Below, in pieces: positions 50,601 through 61,345 of a stretch of 64,000 nt of DNA. The notes beneath the pieces were generated by a model. That model was not told where the DNA came from. It was given only the letters and a program-made list of their open reading frames with translations, and made no database searches. This DNA comes from Nyssa sinensis (Eukaryota > Streptophyta > Magnoliopsida > Cornales > Nyssaceae). Position numbers and translations under genes: made by a program. Within the stretch, counting starts at the first letter, position 1. Every line of letters begins with the position of its first letter. Location of the stretch: contig CM018031.1 in NCBI GenBank assembly GCA_008638375.1, forward strand, positions 6,534,062 to 6,598,061. Direction: 5' to 3'.

Positions 50601-53600
50601 TCATCAACCTCATCGAGGACCAGTGTCTCGTCCCTAAGGTCAAAAATGGAGTGGAGAAGCATAGTGTAGAGGTGCACGTTGAGTGGGAAGCCATCGGCCC
50701 AATGGCAGACATCGGTCGGGGATCCGTCGGGGCTTCTCCATGACAATGAAACCACACAGTTGCAGAGTGTTCTCATGGACTCTGAGTTTTTGCCTGTGTC
50801 GATTGGCTTTGTCTCGGCAGCTCTGATGATGTCTCGGAGTCGCATGGCAAATGAGTTGGACTTGTCTAGTGGGATTGAAGGGTGAAGAATGAGTCCTGCT
50901 TCGAGTATTTTGAGCTGACGCTTTTGCCATAAATGATACTCGATAGAACTGTTGAACTCCGATGGCTTTAGGTGGCGGAGGAGCTCAAGTGGGAGGATTA
51001 TCGTCTCTACACGCCTGCCCATCTGTTTTAAATAGACAACAATGGTGTATCCATTAGCTCAACAAGAATCAACACGAGATGGATTTAGAGACTGACTTTA
51101 CAAATAATGGATCACATAAATTTTTTTGAGCAATGTTAATTTTACTTTCATAATTTACTAAAAATATTTACTTTTATAAGTTGGCAGTATTATATTGGCT
51201 GGATATCACATACAATACTGCCAACTCATGAAAATAAATACTTTTGGTGGAGCCTTTAAGTAAGTTTAACATTATTGAATTTTTTTTGAAAAAAAAATTT
51301 AATACCCACATCAATTTGCCTACGTAAAGTCATCGGCCACCAATAAATCTCACATATGTGAAAAAGATGAATATATTATAAACAAATGAAAATAGACATT
51401 AAAACTTTTTCCTATTTTTTTTAAGATTCCATAACGTAAGTACGAGAAATAAGCAAAATGTAAGTTAAACTCTCTACCATTCACCTCTATTTATCTTTGG
51501 GTCAAATAATCTTTTATATATGAATAATATTTGATATGACAGATTTTTTTTACTCTAAACATAAGGTAATAAGATCAACATGCATCTATTATATTAAGTC
51601 TTACCACTTTGTATTTAGAAATGAAGAGATCCGTTGTATAGGATATTTTTTATTTTTATAATTAAGAGAAGTATCATATTTTAACTAAAAGAATAATGTC
51701 AGGTATTTCTAATTTATATATTTAATATTTTTGATTTATTGCTCAAATTACAAACCCAATGTGATGTTTTATTATGTGATATTTTTAGACTTCACGCGAT
51801 GTAATTTTTAAAAATATTATTTAATGACACCTTGTATTAAAAATATAATTAATAATATAAATTGAGAATCTCTACTATTTTTCTAATTAACTTAGCTTAA
51901 AGAAAAAAATTAAAAATTAAAATAAAAACAACAAAAAAGAAAATTATTTCTATACTCTTAAATACAAATAAGCCGTCTCACTTGTGTTTATAATAGTAGA
52001 CTCAGTCAGTTGTATCTAATTAAGAGCAAGAGAAATCATTAGAAAAATCGTTTCTTCTATAGCATCACATAAAATGATATATACTTTTAATTGTATTCTC
52101 AATATTATGTGTTAGGGTATAATAAATCCAACCTACAAAATATGAATTTTAAAACTATCATATTTTAACGCATCATATTATTAAAAATATAAATAAGAGA
52201 TATCTAGCATTATTGGTGGCATCTCCCAAACAAAAAAGAAAAAACCATTTCCAAAGTTAAAAATGGTGCTCTTTCTTTCCGCTGTCTCCACACTTTCTGG
52301 TTGACAAAGTAGTTCTTTGAAAGCAGCAAAGCAGAAAGTGGAATTCTCAATTTTTGTGTAATATACAGAAATACCCGTCAGCCCATTCAGATATTTCCCT
52401 CTTATTGTGGGTTTGTTTGAGTGGTGGGGCGTAGTTTGAATGTTTGATAGTTTTTGATGAAACTGCCAAAGATAAAAACAAAAACAAAAACAAAAACAAA
52501 AACACTATAAAACAGAAGCAAAAACAAAGAAAACAACAGATTCAAAACAAAGTCAGAGAGGTCTGGGATAATGGCGAAATTTAACATGGCGCATGTGGTA
52601 TGAGTCAACAGCTAGCTAGTACGAAAGAAACAACAACCTTTCGCTCTCACATCTTATCGTGCTCCAAACACCATTGGAGCAAGCATGTTGGCCTAGTTCA
52701 GGCAATGAGACTCAGGATTAACATTTTCTGTCTCACCACCCATTGGTCTATTATCAAGCAAATATGCAATAAAACTCGATAATGCATATATATATATATA
52801 TATATATCCTAGCATAGACTTACGGTAAACATACATTATATATGTATATATCAGTGTGTGTGTGTTTTACACATACATAAAAATAATGCATGTGTAAATT
52901 CTAGCATGGACATACAGTAGAAAAACATAATGTGTGTGTACGTATATAGGTGGGATAATGGGATTGAGATTTCTGATTTTTTTTGCATGAGATTTCTGTA
53001 CAGAAATTCAGTTTTTATACAAACACTCCACGTACATATAGGTAAATGTATATATATATATATAGACACACACACGCGTGTATGCACACGTAAGTACACG
53101 TACTTGGCCAACGAGAGTCCTCATGAGAGTTTTCCGGAGTCTGTTATCGCTCTGCTCCGTCACCCTCATCTGCTGCCTCATGATTTCGGCCGATGTCATC
53201 GGCCGCCTAGACCTCACATGCGGTGACGGAAGCGTGAAAGAGATGCCCGGACTGGACCCAGGGTTCGAGATGTGCGCGTTGGACGATAAAGGGTTCGACC
53301 CACACGAGCTGGATCTCCGCGACGGCGAACATTTCAGAATTTTCAGCCCTAGCGCCCTCTTTATCCTGCTTGTCGGCGCCATCCCCACCCCATTCGCTTT
53401 CCCCGGGGAAGCGGACCCACCTCCGTCTCCTCCGCCACCGCCGTCCGAGGGGTAGTACGTCAAGGCATTCCTCCCTCCAAAACCCGGAGATGACCGGCAA
53501 GCCGTGAAGAATATCTCATAGGCAGTCTGGCGGAGGTCGTCATGGTCGATGCCGTCTAGCTTGCCGAAAGGCAATGCAAGGTCAGCGGCGGCATCGGAGG

Positions 53601-53673
53601 TTGCAGCGTCGTGTTCTGATGGGGAAAGGTGAGAGGTTACAGCGAGGAACTCGCGGTCGGTGTTATGACCCAT
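38604..53673 (-). CDS. Plant UNC-13 homolog (DUF810/MUN domain), five exons
   Basis: Cytosolic membrane-trafficking protein of the plant UNC-13-like family, which includes Arabidopsis At2g33420 and, more distantly, PATROL1 (delivery of the H+-ATPase to the plasma membrane). Exons in order: 53673-53104, 51022-50141, 49257-48805, 48392-48206, 39565-38604; phases 0, 0, 0, 1; 1017 residues, close to At2g33420. Exon 1 encodes a Ser/Gly-rich N-terminus with the [16 protein letters not shown] block. Exon 2 has HWADGFPLN. Exon 3 has HPIAAGVAA and [11 protein letters not shown]. Exon 5 has [16 protein letters not shown] and the C-terminal [13 protein letters not shown] block. Donors and acceptors are GT-AG and every junction matches family alignment. 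I use the ATG at 53673; an in-frame ATG at 53844 would add 57 residues of Pro/Ser-rich sequence with no family counterpart. Intron 4 (8640 bp) is swollen by a retrotransposon. Confidence 0.92.
39715..40041. mobile_element. Probable hAT-type MITE in intron 4 of the UNC-13 gene
   Basis: The sequence TGCTAATGAT occurs at both 39705-39714 and 40042-40051 and encloses 327 bp whose ends (GGGCGAAGTCAGG and, reversed, CCGAGTTAGGCG) are roughly inverse. Interior poly-T, poly-G and repeated AAATTTT(A) motifs resemble the MITEs at 13676 and 60843. Confidence 0.55.
40497..41007 (+). repeat. Gypsy 5' LTR
   Basis: 511 bp, TGTCACG to CGTGACA. The promoter box CCTATATAAAGGGG lies near 40795-40808, placing U3 before it and R-U5 after it. 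Confidence 0.95.
41010..41022 (+). other. Gypsy primer binding site
   Basis: TGGTATCAGAGCC, two bases after the 5' LTR, complementary to the 3' end of initiator tRNA-Met. Confidence 0.9.
41064..47490 (+). pseudogene. Gypsy gag-pol polyprotein, split by a solo LTR and catalytically damaged
   Basis: One uninterrupted frame runs 41064-45611 (1515 codons) and the tail resumes at 47348-47490. Domains by residue: coiled-coil-like gag N-terminus about 40-150; retrotransposon gag 170-310; zinc knuckle 381-393 with CX2CX3HX4C spacing; protease DTGAS 457-461; reverse transcriptase with YLDD (Asp798-Asp799); RNase H with HTDASD (Asp945); integrase HHCC region from His1128 and His1135; chromodomain at the end. 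Two integrase changes matter: the first zinc Cys is Ser at 1165 (Cys1168 kept), and after Asp1198 and Asp1258 the residue at exact D-X35-E spacing is Lys1294, not Glu. The solo LTR interrupts just before the chromodomain and adds a stop at 45609-45611. The element should not integrate with its own enzyme. Confidence 0.93.
45592..47342. mobile_element. Solo LTR inserted in the Gypsy chromodomain region
   Basis: A 1751-bp insert with ends TGATTACGCC and GCGCACTCATCA, so TGAT...ATCA. It is flanked by the exact 5-bp duplication TGTCC at 45587-45591 and 47343-47347. No primer site, polypurine tract or enzyme motif is inside, so it is a solo LTR of a long-LTR element. A GC-rich patch at about 46350-46640 repeats CTGCGCC(GCAC). 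Removing it and one target copy restores continuity of the host element. Orientation is not established. Confidence 0.9.
47491..47501 (+). other. Gypsy polypurine tract
   Basis: GTGGGGGAGGA lies between the polyprotein stop (TAG, 47488-47490) and the 3' LTR. Confidence 0.9.
47502..48012 (+). repeat. Gypsy 3' LTR
   Basis: 511 bp, aligned end to end with the 5' LTR without gaps; differences include CCC/CTC near the start and GCACTGT/GAACTAC near the end. Confidence 0.95.
52477..52503. repeat. (AAAAAC)n tract in intron 1 of the UNC-13 gene
   Basis: Four or more AAAAAC units. The rest of this 2081-bp intron is AT-rich with a TA repeat near 52785-52807; no gene seen. Confidence 0.8.
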
Positions 53674-55117
53674 AGTACTTTTGGATGGTGAATGGGTGAG
53701 GGGTGGTGGGTCAGATCCCGGCAATGGGGGCTGCGTCGTCAGATAGCCGGTGGGAGCGACGGGAGACAGAAAGTGAGCATTTCTCTTTAAAAAAGGGGAG
53801 AGAGAGACAAAGAGAGGGATGTTTAACGTAGTGTTTGTTGGCAAAATGACAGCGTTTTGGTGGAAGAGAGAGAAAGGTGTTGACTAATGAATTCTTGGCA
53901 AAATGAGCATTTTCCTCTCTTTAAAATGCTTGTTTTTATCGATTGGTTCATTGTGTAATTTATTTGGACTGATGAATCCTTAACCTATTAGTAGGACAAT
54001 TTATTTATTTATTTATTTTTTATAATTAGGTGTTCGGTCATTAATCAAATAATTTTATTAATGTGTTAAATATTTATTTCTTTTTATATATTCGACTTTT
54101 ATTTCATAAGTCAATAATTATAAAATTTCTAACTAAAACAAACAAAAAAATTCTCTATCTCACAAATTATTTTTGCTTTAAATTAAATTTCTTATTCAAA
54201 TTCTTCTTTCCCTTTCTTCTTTATTTTATTTGAAACTCAATAATAATTTATAAATTTAAGAGAAGTATCCTAGTTATAGAATTATTAGTTTTACTAATAA
54301 AAAAAAATTCTCACAAATATTTTGTAAAAAAAATTATTAATTGCTTAAAAACTAATTATAAACACATAAACTTAAACAGGATGTATAAAATTAATTATTA
54401 GAAGACTGACGTGAACTTAGACAGCACGCATGAGAAATGTTGAAATTGGAGTGTTGCACGTACTTTTTGTATCATTAATGGATTGTTGCCATTGCCTCTA
54501 CAGATTTGGCAAGTAATTAATGACATCGCACCTTGCAATTACAGGTAATAACAATTCTGCAACCACCATTGCTTTCACTGTTCTTGTCACCATTTCCTCT
54601 AGCTATAGCCAGCAATGTACTCTACATGCTCAAAGGCTCTACTATAGTACTATATATTAAACACTATTCATAGCAAAACAACAATATTCTACACATGCTT
54701 AAGAGTTAAGGCAAAGCAAGCCAAATTGAATTCTCCATCTCTACGTGGAAAGATTGATGACCTTTTTTCCAAAAATTATTTATTGGATCATTGGTCTGAA
54801 TCCAGACCGATGAATATATAATATATAAGTAAAATATGTAGTTCGTATTACACTTTTGTTTATGTGTTAGGTGTTAATAAGTAATTCTTTGATAAATCAG
54901 ATTCATTGATTAACTCTGTGAATCAAACTAATCATAATTTACCAGCTCATTAGAAGAAAAAAAAAACATCTTTCCCTTAAGACTAAATAACTCATCCACA
55001 TGGAAGATTTTGATTGAGCTCATACAAAAATTCCTCGATATTAAATAAATATTTTATTCAACCTAGAGCTGCTACAACAGAAGCATTGGATGTGACCAAT
55101 GACCTTTACCTTGGTAG
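53674..55117. other. Upstream region of the UNC-13 gene
   Basis: Contains the 5' leader of the minus-strand gene: a pyrimidine-rich tract on that strand (53780-53830) and no obvious TATA box. A TTGACT core on the + strand (W-box type) lies near 53879. Beyond about 53950 it is AT-rich with no gene seen. Confidence 0.45.
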
Positions 55118-56532
55118 GTGTCACAGGGTTAATTTCTGACACCAAATTTTTCGCCTGTGATGGCGTTGTCACCCGACAACCAGCCACTCAAAACACCCAC
55201 AAACACACACAGTGTTTAGCACAGCGGAATAGGAAAGAAGACACCAAAGCATACAGGGAAAAACCCCCAACCTTTTATTCACTAACTCACCGGAATTATG
55301 AATACAAAGGAATACGTTTCCCGTAGGAATACAAGACACTCTTGCTCACACACAAAGAGAAACACAACAATGCTCTCAGCCTTGCTCTCTACACTATGCT
55401 CTGTCTTCTCTCCCGTTTTCAAGAGACCTCGCACCCTTTTATAGCCAAAGATCTCAACCGCTCACATGTGCCCTGCACATGACATGCAGTTACCCCCAAC
55501 TGCTAGGGTTTGTCACAGACTGCCATCTGTGCCTTGCAGTTGCGCCCACAACTGCTAGTGCTCTCGAAAGCCTGGGATGTGCGCCACCTGTGAGGATCCG
55601 TGCCTCACTTTGCCGCACACAATAGGGACCCTTGGATCAGCATGCCATCTGTGAGGATCCGTGCCTCCCATTGTCGCACACTGTCCATGCGCCAACTCAG
55701 CAGGCAGTTGCCTTGCGCCCAGCAACTGCCTCGCAACTGCTCTGCGCCGCAACTGCCTGGCGCCCAGCAACTGCCTTGCGCAACTGCATGCAACTGCCCC
55801 GCACAACCGCACGCAACTGCCCCGCAACTGCCTTGGCAACCGCACGCAACTGCCTTGTGCCCAGCAACTGCCTCGCAACTGCTCTGTGCCGCAACTGCCT
55901 TGCGCCCAGCAACTGCCTTGCGCAACTGCACGCAACTGCCCTGCACCGCAACTGCCAAGCCCGAGCCCTCACCCAAGGACACGGCCATATATAGTCGGCC
56001 TTGAACCCGCGCACTTCTTGACCCATCCCTTGCTTCCGTGTTAGCCATCGTTGCCAAGCCGTGCCCCCACACGCCTTGGTCTTCCTTAGCCGCATAGGCC
56101 ACTCGCCCATGGGCGCTTCGAGGAGGTACTCCCCCCTATATATGTCAAAGTACAATTTGTCCACCTGACAGGAGTGGATACAACCACTTGCAAAACCAGT
56201 CCTTCCCCCTGTGTGCATCTGCCTTGCCAAAGGCAACCCATGCACCAACTGTTCACAAGCTCGGCTGCACCAACTCTGCACTGTCTAAGTATCCGATACT
56301 TAGAATATTTTGACATATCCCAACTCTGGAAAGTCATTCCCACTTTCGAATCTCATTCCATCCTTGAATAGCATTCCAAGTCCCGAATGTCTTTCCGCAC
56401 TTGAATAACATTCCAAGTCTGAATGTTATTCCAAGGCATAGCATGCCTCCCCATGCCCATGCCAATGTCACCAAGCCCGGACATGCCTCCCCATGCCCCA
56501 AGCCGCCGTGTCACCTTAGTAAGGGTCTAACA
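55118..56532 (-). mobile_element. Solo LTR, minus orientation
   Basis: A 1415-bp insert reading TGTCACAGGG...GTCTAACA, flanked by the exact 5-bp duplication GTAGG at 55113-55117 and 56533-56537. On the minus strand it starts TGTTAGACCC and ends CTGTGACA, with a GGCTATAAAAGGG promoter box near 55437-55449 followed by R/U5-like sequence, which gives the orientation. It has no internal region or coding sequence, hence a solo LTR. GC content is far above that of the surroundings. Several overlapping open frames inside are by-products of a tandem repeat. Confidence 0.9.
55711..55962. repeat. GCAACTGCC repeat inside the solo LTR
   Basis: Dense short repeats of GCAACTGCC and CCCAGCAACTGCC arranged in two larger units of about 142 bp starting near 55711 and 55853. 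It lies in the U3 part of the LTR. The smear of Ala/Thr/Asn/Cys-rich or Arg/Gln/Leu-rich frames on both strands results from it. Confidence 0.9.
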
Positions 56533-57201
56533 GTAGGTCACCCTCATTTTAATCCACAATATAAGTTAGGGATTTTTTTTTTTTTTTTGGTTTTTTTCAT
56601 ATATCAAATTTTCCATTTCCATCCCAAAAGAATCTAACTAAGATTTTTATTTGTTTCATTGGAAAATGAATTTTTGAAACAAATTTCCTCTAAAAATGTG
56701 GAGAAAAAAATCATTTATCCCAATTTTCTAGTTGTTTGATTTTAAATTCAAAATTTGCAAAGAAAATATTCCTAGAAAAATTATTTATCCCAATTTTCTA
56801 GGAAATAATAACATAGTAACTTTTTTCAAACCTTAAAAAAGCTGGATTTCCGTTGCAATGGGATTCCCCTAAACGAATCAAAATTCAGAATGTTGTTTTG
56901 TCTTTTATTACGTTTGGAAACCTTCTTTTTGTTTTGTAACTTTTTAAGTTTTCCAATTAAACAAACATGAGTATGAATTTATTAATTATTTTTTATTCCG
57001 TAGTGAAGCAAAAGTTGATTTCTCTGAATACCACACCTCTTGAATTTTCACAGAAAGATTGAATACAAGAGAGGGAGAATTGAATTGCATGGAATGACAA
57101 ACCTAACACAACCACCACATATAGCTCCCAAAATTCAGTACTATTTTTCTTTTTCTTTGTTCCTTTTTTGTTCTGTTTTTTTTTTTTTCTCTCAATATTT
57201 C

Positions 57202-57202
<1 letters not shown>

Positions 57203-57240
<38 letters not shown>
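57203..57240. repeat. (CT)n microsatellite
   Basis: About 19 CT units preceded by a poly-T stretch. Confidence 0.95.
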
Positions 57241-57243
<3 letters not shown>

Positions 57244-57826
57244 AGAAGTATGAGAAATTATTTAGGAAAACTGTCATTTCACACCAACATCTGATATGAT
57301 ATAATGGTCTCTCACATATTTTAAATATTTTCTAAATTTAAGTTAGATAACTCTCTCATAAATATAGAAAAATTGATGAATTTGTTAGTGATCGTCACAT
57401 CAAATTAAACAGTGATACAGAATAATTGTCACACAGGATAATCACTTAAAAAATACGTTCTACTTAAAAAATACGTTCGTTCATTTTCTCCTAATTTCAC
57501 CATTAATGACTTGTAACCTCCTTTCTCTCATGGTTAGTTCAAGTTTATTGTCAAATATGAAATAGATTTTAATTTAATTTAATAATCTTATCCTAATTAT
57601 TTGATATTGATTGCATGAATTCTCATCATGCTGCTTTATTAATTTAAGACAACCCCCTCATATAAAACATGCGTTATCATATTTTTTTGGTTTTGTTCTA
57701 TGTCGTATATGAATTTGTAGAGCTAGTAAGCTATCAAAGAGATGTTGTCCATTCTGCAATTGCTGATAGATCGATTAGATGCATGTCAGTTCAAGCAACA
57801 AGCTTAAGGTTAAAAAAAAGTTTGGG

Positions 57827-58343
57827 AAAAATACTAAAAATGCCTTAAAATAAAATGTTTAATCCAAAAAATTCATAATACATTTTTTCTATCTAAAAGA
57901 TTTTAAAAATAAATTTTTATTAAAAAAATTTCAATTATTAACTTTCATCTTAACACCGTTAAAAATATTAATAATTAGATTAAAATATTCTTCAATATAC
58001 ATTTTTAAAAATGCTAAATAGTTGATAAAATAAATTATTCAATCAAAAATATATATAACGTTTTTTTATTTAGCTAGATGGCCTAAAAAAGAAATTTTTA
58101 CTTCATAAAATGTTATGATTTTTTTTATTTTTTAGTATTTTTTTAAAAAAATATATCTTGAAGGTTATTTTAATCTAATCAGTAAATTTTTTTAACGGTG
58201 TTAAGAAGAAAGTTAGCAATCAAAATTTCTTGTATTAAAAGTTTCTTTTTATGATCTTTTAGATTGAAAAAATATATAATGAAATTTTTAAATTAAAAAT
58301 TTTATTTTAGAGACCTTTTAGTATTTTTTTTCAAAAAAAATAC
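57827..58343. mobile_element. Long inverted-repeat MITE
   Basis: The left arm (from AAAAATACTAAAAATGCC) is matched by the reverse complement of the right arm (AAAAAATACTAAAAGGTC) over about 200 bp, including TTAACACCGTTAAAAA in both arms. AT-rich, no coding capacity. It looks Mutator-like, but no clean target duplication was found. Confidence 0.7.
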
Positions 58344-58417
58344 TACATAGTTATAGCTTTTAGTTTAAGTTTTAACAAATGTTATCTATGAAAAAAACAG
58401 ATGTTTGGACTATTGAG

Positions 58418-59014
58418 TAGGGGTGCACAAAATAACCGAACCGGAGAACCGAACCGACCCAACCTAACTCGACTTCAATGGATTCGAGTTAGTTCGGGTC
58501 AAAGTTAGTTCAGGTTGGTTTGAGTGAGAGAACAAAAAAATCGGGTTGAAAGTTCGGGTTACTTGACCAAACTCGAGAACCGAAACCATAATTTTTTTTA
58601 TCAATTCTTTTTTTTATAATTTTTTTTTAAAAAAATCTTAAAATATTTATTGATCAATCATCATAGCCTCTTTAATTTGCTTTTATATTTTGCATCGCAA
58701 AAAATATACTCCAAATTTTTCTTCGCACTTGCATTCCCTTACCCAACTTAATGGGTTAAAAAAAAAAAGAATAGAAAATATGATTTTAAGTTTACAAACT
58801 TTGTTTTAATTATCTAATATAGTAGTTACTGCTTTGTTGTTTGGTATTATAATTTTAAGTCACAAATTAACGAGACAGTAACAAATCAAATAAATTTGTT
58901 AATAAAAGAAAAGTTGTAAATTAAGTTATTAATTTTCTTTTTCAAAATCAGGTTATATCAAGTTTTTTTTAGTGTCAAAATATCATAAATACTTAGATAG
59001 CTTAATTTTCATTG

Positions 59015-59055
<41 letters not shown>

Positions 59056-59273
59056 CAAGAATTAATTTTTTATTTTTTTATTTTTGGTTTCTATAAAAAA
59101 ACAAAAAGTGAACCAACCCAACCCAACTCAACTTGAAAATGTTCGGTTCAGGTTGGATCGAGTTGGGTCCAATAATTCATAGTTTCAGTTCCGATTCCGG
59201 TTCTATTTTTTTAGAATTGCCTAAAGTCGAGTCAGTTCTGGTTCTGTTGCAATCCAAGCCATGTGCATCCTTA
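58418..59273. mobile_element. Non-autonomous hAT element
   Basis: An 856-bp element with inverted ends TAGGGGTGCACA and TAAGGATGCACA (second on the reverse strand) and 8-bp flanks CTATTGAG (58410-58417) and CTATCGAG (59274-59281), 7 of 8 matching. The subterminal regions are rich in AACCGAACCG-type motifs on the left and their inverse (GGTTCAGGTTGG) on the right, typical of a common plant hAT family. It contains a (CA)n(TA)n tract at about 59018-59055 and no transposase. Confidence 0.82.
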
Positions 59274-60504
59274 CTATCGAGTATAACTTTGCTACTGATC
59301 TCCATTGAGTCTGTGAATTTAGATTTTTTTTAAGAAAAAAATATAAAAAAATTATTTGCTACATATTTTCACTTCTTAAATAAAACATCCTTTCGGAGAC
59401 ATCCGATAAAATTAAAACTATACATTATTAATTTCTAATTAAAATTTTCTTATATTTTAGTTTTTTTTTTTCAATTCTTATCATGTTAATTCAAGACAGT
59501 CCATTGTATCCCCTTGACTAAGGCCATTTAGAAGAATGAAGATGAGCTCAACAGAAAAGAAAATACTAGCAAAATATGCTCTCATGCAATGTTGCTCCAT
59601 TCTATAATATTTCTTTACTTACCCAAAAAAAAAAAAAAACAAGCACTTTATAAAAAAAAAGGTTTAAACTAATAATAAAAACTGACTAAAATAAAAATAT
59701 TCAAACCATATTATATGTTCCATTTTGAAATGCATATTGATTTTAAGGGTTTTTTTTTTTTTTTTGGGTACAAAGGAGGGGCAAAACTCTATCAAAGGCG
59801 GATTTTCGAGAAGAGCCCTCCAAAATTTTTTAAAATTGACTTTTTATTTATATTATTTTTAGAAATTATCAAAAAAATTCAGTCTCCCCCTCCCACCTTT
59901 TATATTTTTGCTCCCTCCTAAATTTATGATCTAGACCCTACAAAACGGGTAAGGTAAGCCTAATATCATTCCGCAAACAAAATATGAATTGAATTAAATG
60001 GGATCTCAGTTTTCTCATTTGGTCATCTAAGTCCACCAATTGATTACCCTCCCTGTCTGAGTGCTGGTCCTGCTGTTGCTAAATGAAGCCTCATCCGTTC
60101 CAATTCAATCCCTCATGTACCCACAACTGCAACATTTGAAGCTTGCCCTACTTTTCTGATAAGGAAAGCCTTGTTGTAACAGTAATCGTAACATGTATTA
60201 TCTTGAGAATCATCTTTTTTGTTGTGCACAACTCTGGTTCAACTAAAATATTAGATATATTAATAAATTGGCAAGAACCGGTCCAAATGCCCAATATTTT
60301 TTGAATCGGAAGAACCAGCAATTTTTAGAAAACCGGTTTTCTCTTGAAAGTTATCTTTTTTAAAATTATTAAATTACTTTTTGCATCAATTATATAATTT
60401 TATATGTTGATGGTTAGAAATTAGTAGTTGAAATTAGTTATTTTGTTTTAGAATTTTAACTCTTTTTAGTTCTTGAAATTAATTTGTTTTAAGATTTCTA
60501 GCGT

Positions 60505-60515
60505 GTGTGTGTGCG

Positions 60516-60571
<56 letters not shown>
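60505..60571. repeat. (GT)n(TA)n compound microsatellite
   Basis: GTGT-rich start then about 20 TA units. Confidence 0.92.
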
Positions 60572-60575
<4 letters not shown>

Positions 60576-60842
60576 TGGTTCCACCGGTACATATATATAA
60601 AATTGTTTCAACTATCGGTTGAACCAGCAAATCTTATACTGGTCACTTTAGCAGTATATTATCCAGAGTTTGATTCTTATACTTGTGAATAAAAGTTAAT
60701 ATTACTGTAATAACATGACCAACTTATTCATAAAACAAATTTTACGGAGAGTTAAGTAATTTTCAAAACAAAATTAACTTTTATTAGAATAATGTATAAA
60801 TTTATAAAAGTAGTCCACTTGCCTACAATGATCAACTACTAA

Positions 60843-61146
60843 CCAGGGCACAACTACATGTGGGTTAGACTGGGCTCTAATTCATCCCAAATTTTAAAAA
60901 ATAATTTTTATACATATAAAATTTTGATTATTTTAAAATTAGTTCATCTTAAAATTTTAAATCAATTTAATTTTTATCAATTATTTATCTCATTTATCGC
61001 CCAAAATTTTAGACCTAACTTAATTTTTATCCAACATATCTCTTATTGTCATCCCAAAGTTTTGACTCAATTCAAAACTCTGACCAAAATTTTTTTTTAA
61101 GATTTTTTTAGCCCCCCCTCTAGTATTTTCCTTAGTTCCGCCATTG
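60843..61146. mobile_element. hAT-type MITE
   Basis: A 304-bp element whose ends CCAGGGCACAACTA and CAATGGCGGAACTA (second reversed) agree at 10 of 14. Target duplications ACTACTAA (60835-60842) and ACTATTAA (61147-61154) agree at 7 of 8. The interior repeats AAATTTTA-like motifs with a C-rich tract near the right end. Confidence 0.75.
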
Positions 61147-61154
61147 ACTATTAA

Positions 61155-61345
61155 ATATTTTTTTTAAATGTATATTAAAGATTATTTTAATTTAATTAAT
61201 AATAATTTTAACTGTATTAAGATGAAAGTTTATAGTTTAATTTTTTTTGAAATAAAAATTTATTCTTTGAATCTTTTAGATAAAAAAAATTAACATGGGT
61301 TTTTTGAATTAAAAAAATATTTTAAAAACTTTTTTGTATTTTTTT
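61155..61345. repeat. Half copy of the long inverted-repeat MITE
   Basis: Resembles the right arm of the element at 57827-58343: a block ending AAGATTATTTTAATTTAAT, then an ACTGTATTAAGATGAAAGTT-type block, then GAATCTTTTAGAT, in the same order. The left arm is missing. Confidence 0.55.

Noticed and set aside
52851..53226. Frames around the TA/CA-rich part of the UNC-13 intron 1
   Set aside because: They are read-through from exon 1 past the GTACGT donor into simple repeats.
53674..53844. Earlier start for the UNC-13 homolog at 53844
   Set aside because: The 57-residue extension lies in a pyrimidine-rich leader and has no counterpart in family members I recall; the ATG at 53673 fits them.
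55555..56343. Several long overlapping frames on both strands
   Set aside because: All lie within the GC-rich solo LTR and are created by the GCAACTGCC repeat; no family features.
59715..59921. Another possible MITE near 59740-59940
   Set aside because: Poly-T and AAAATTTT motifs resemble the nearby hAT MITEs, but I found neither matching ends nor a target duplication.
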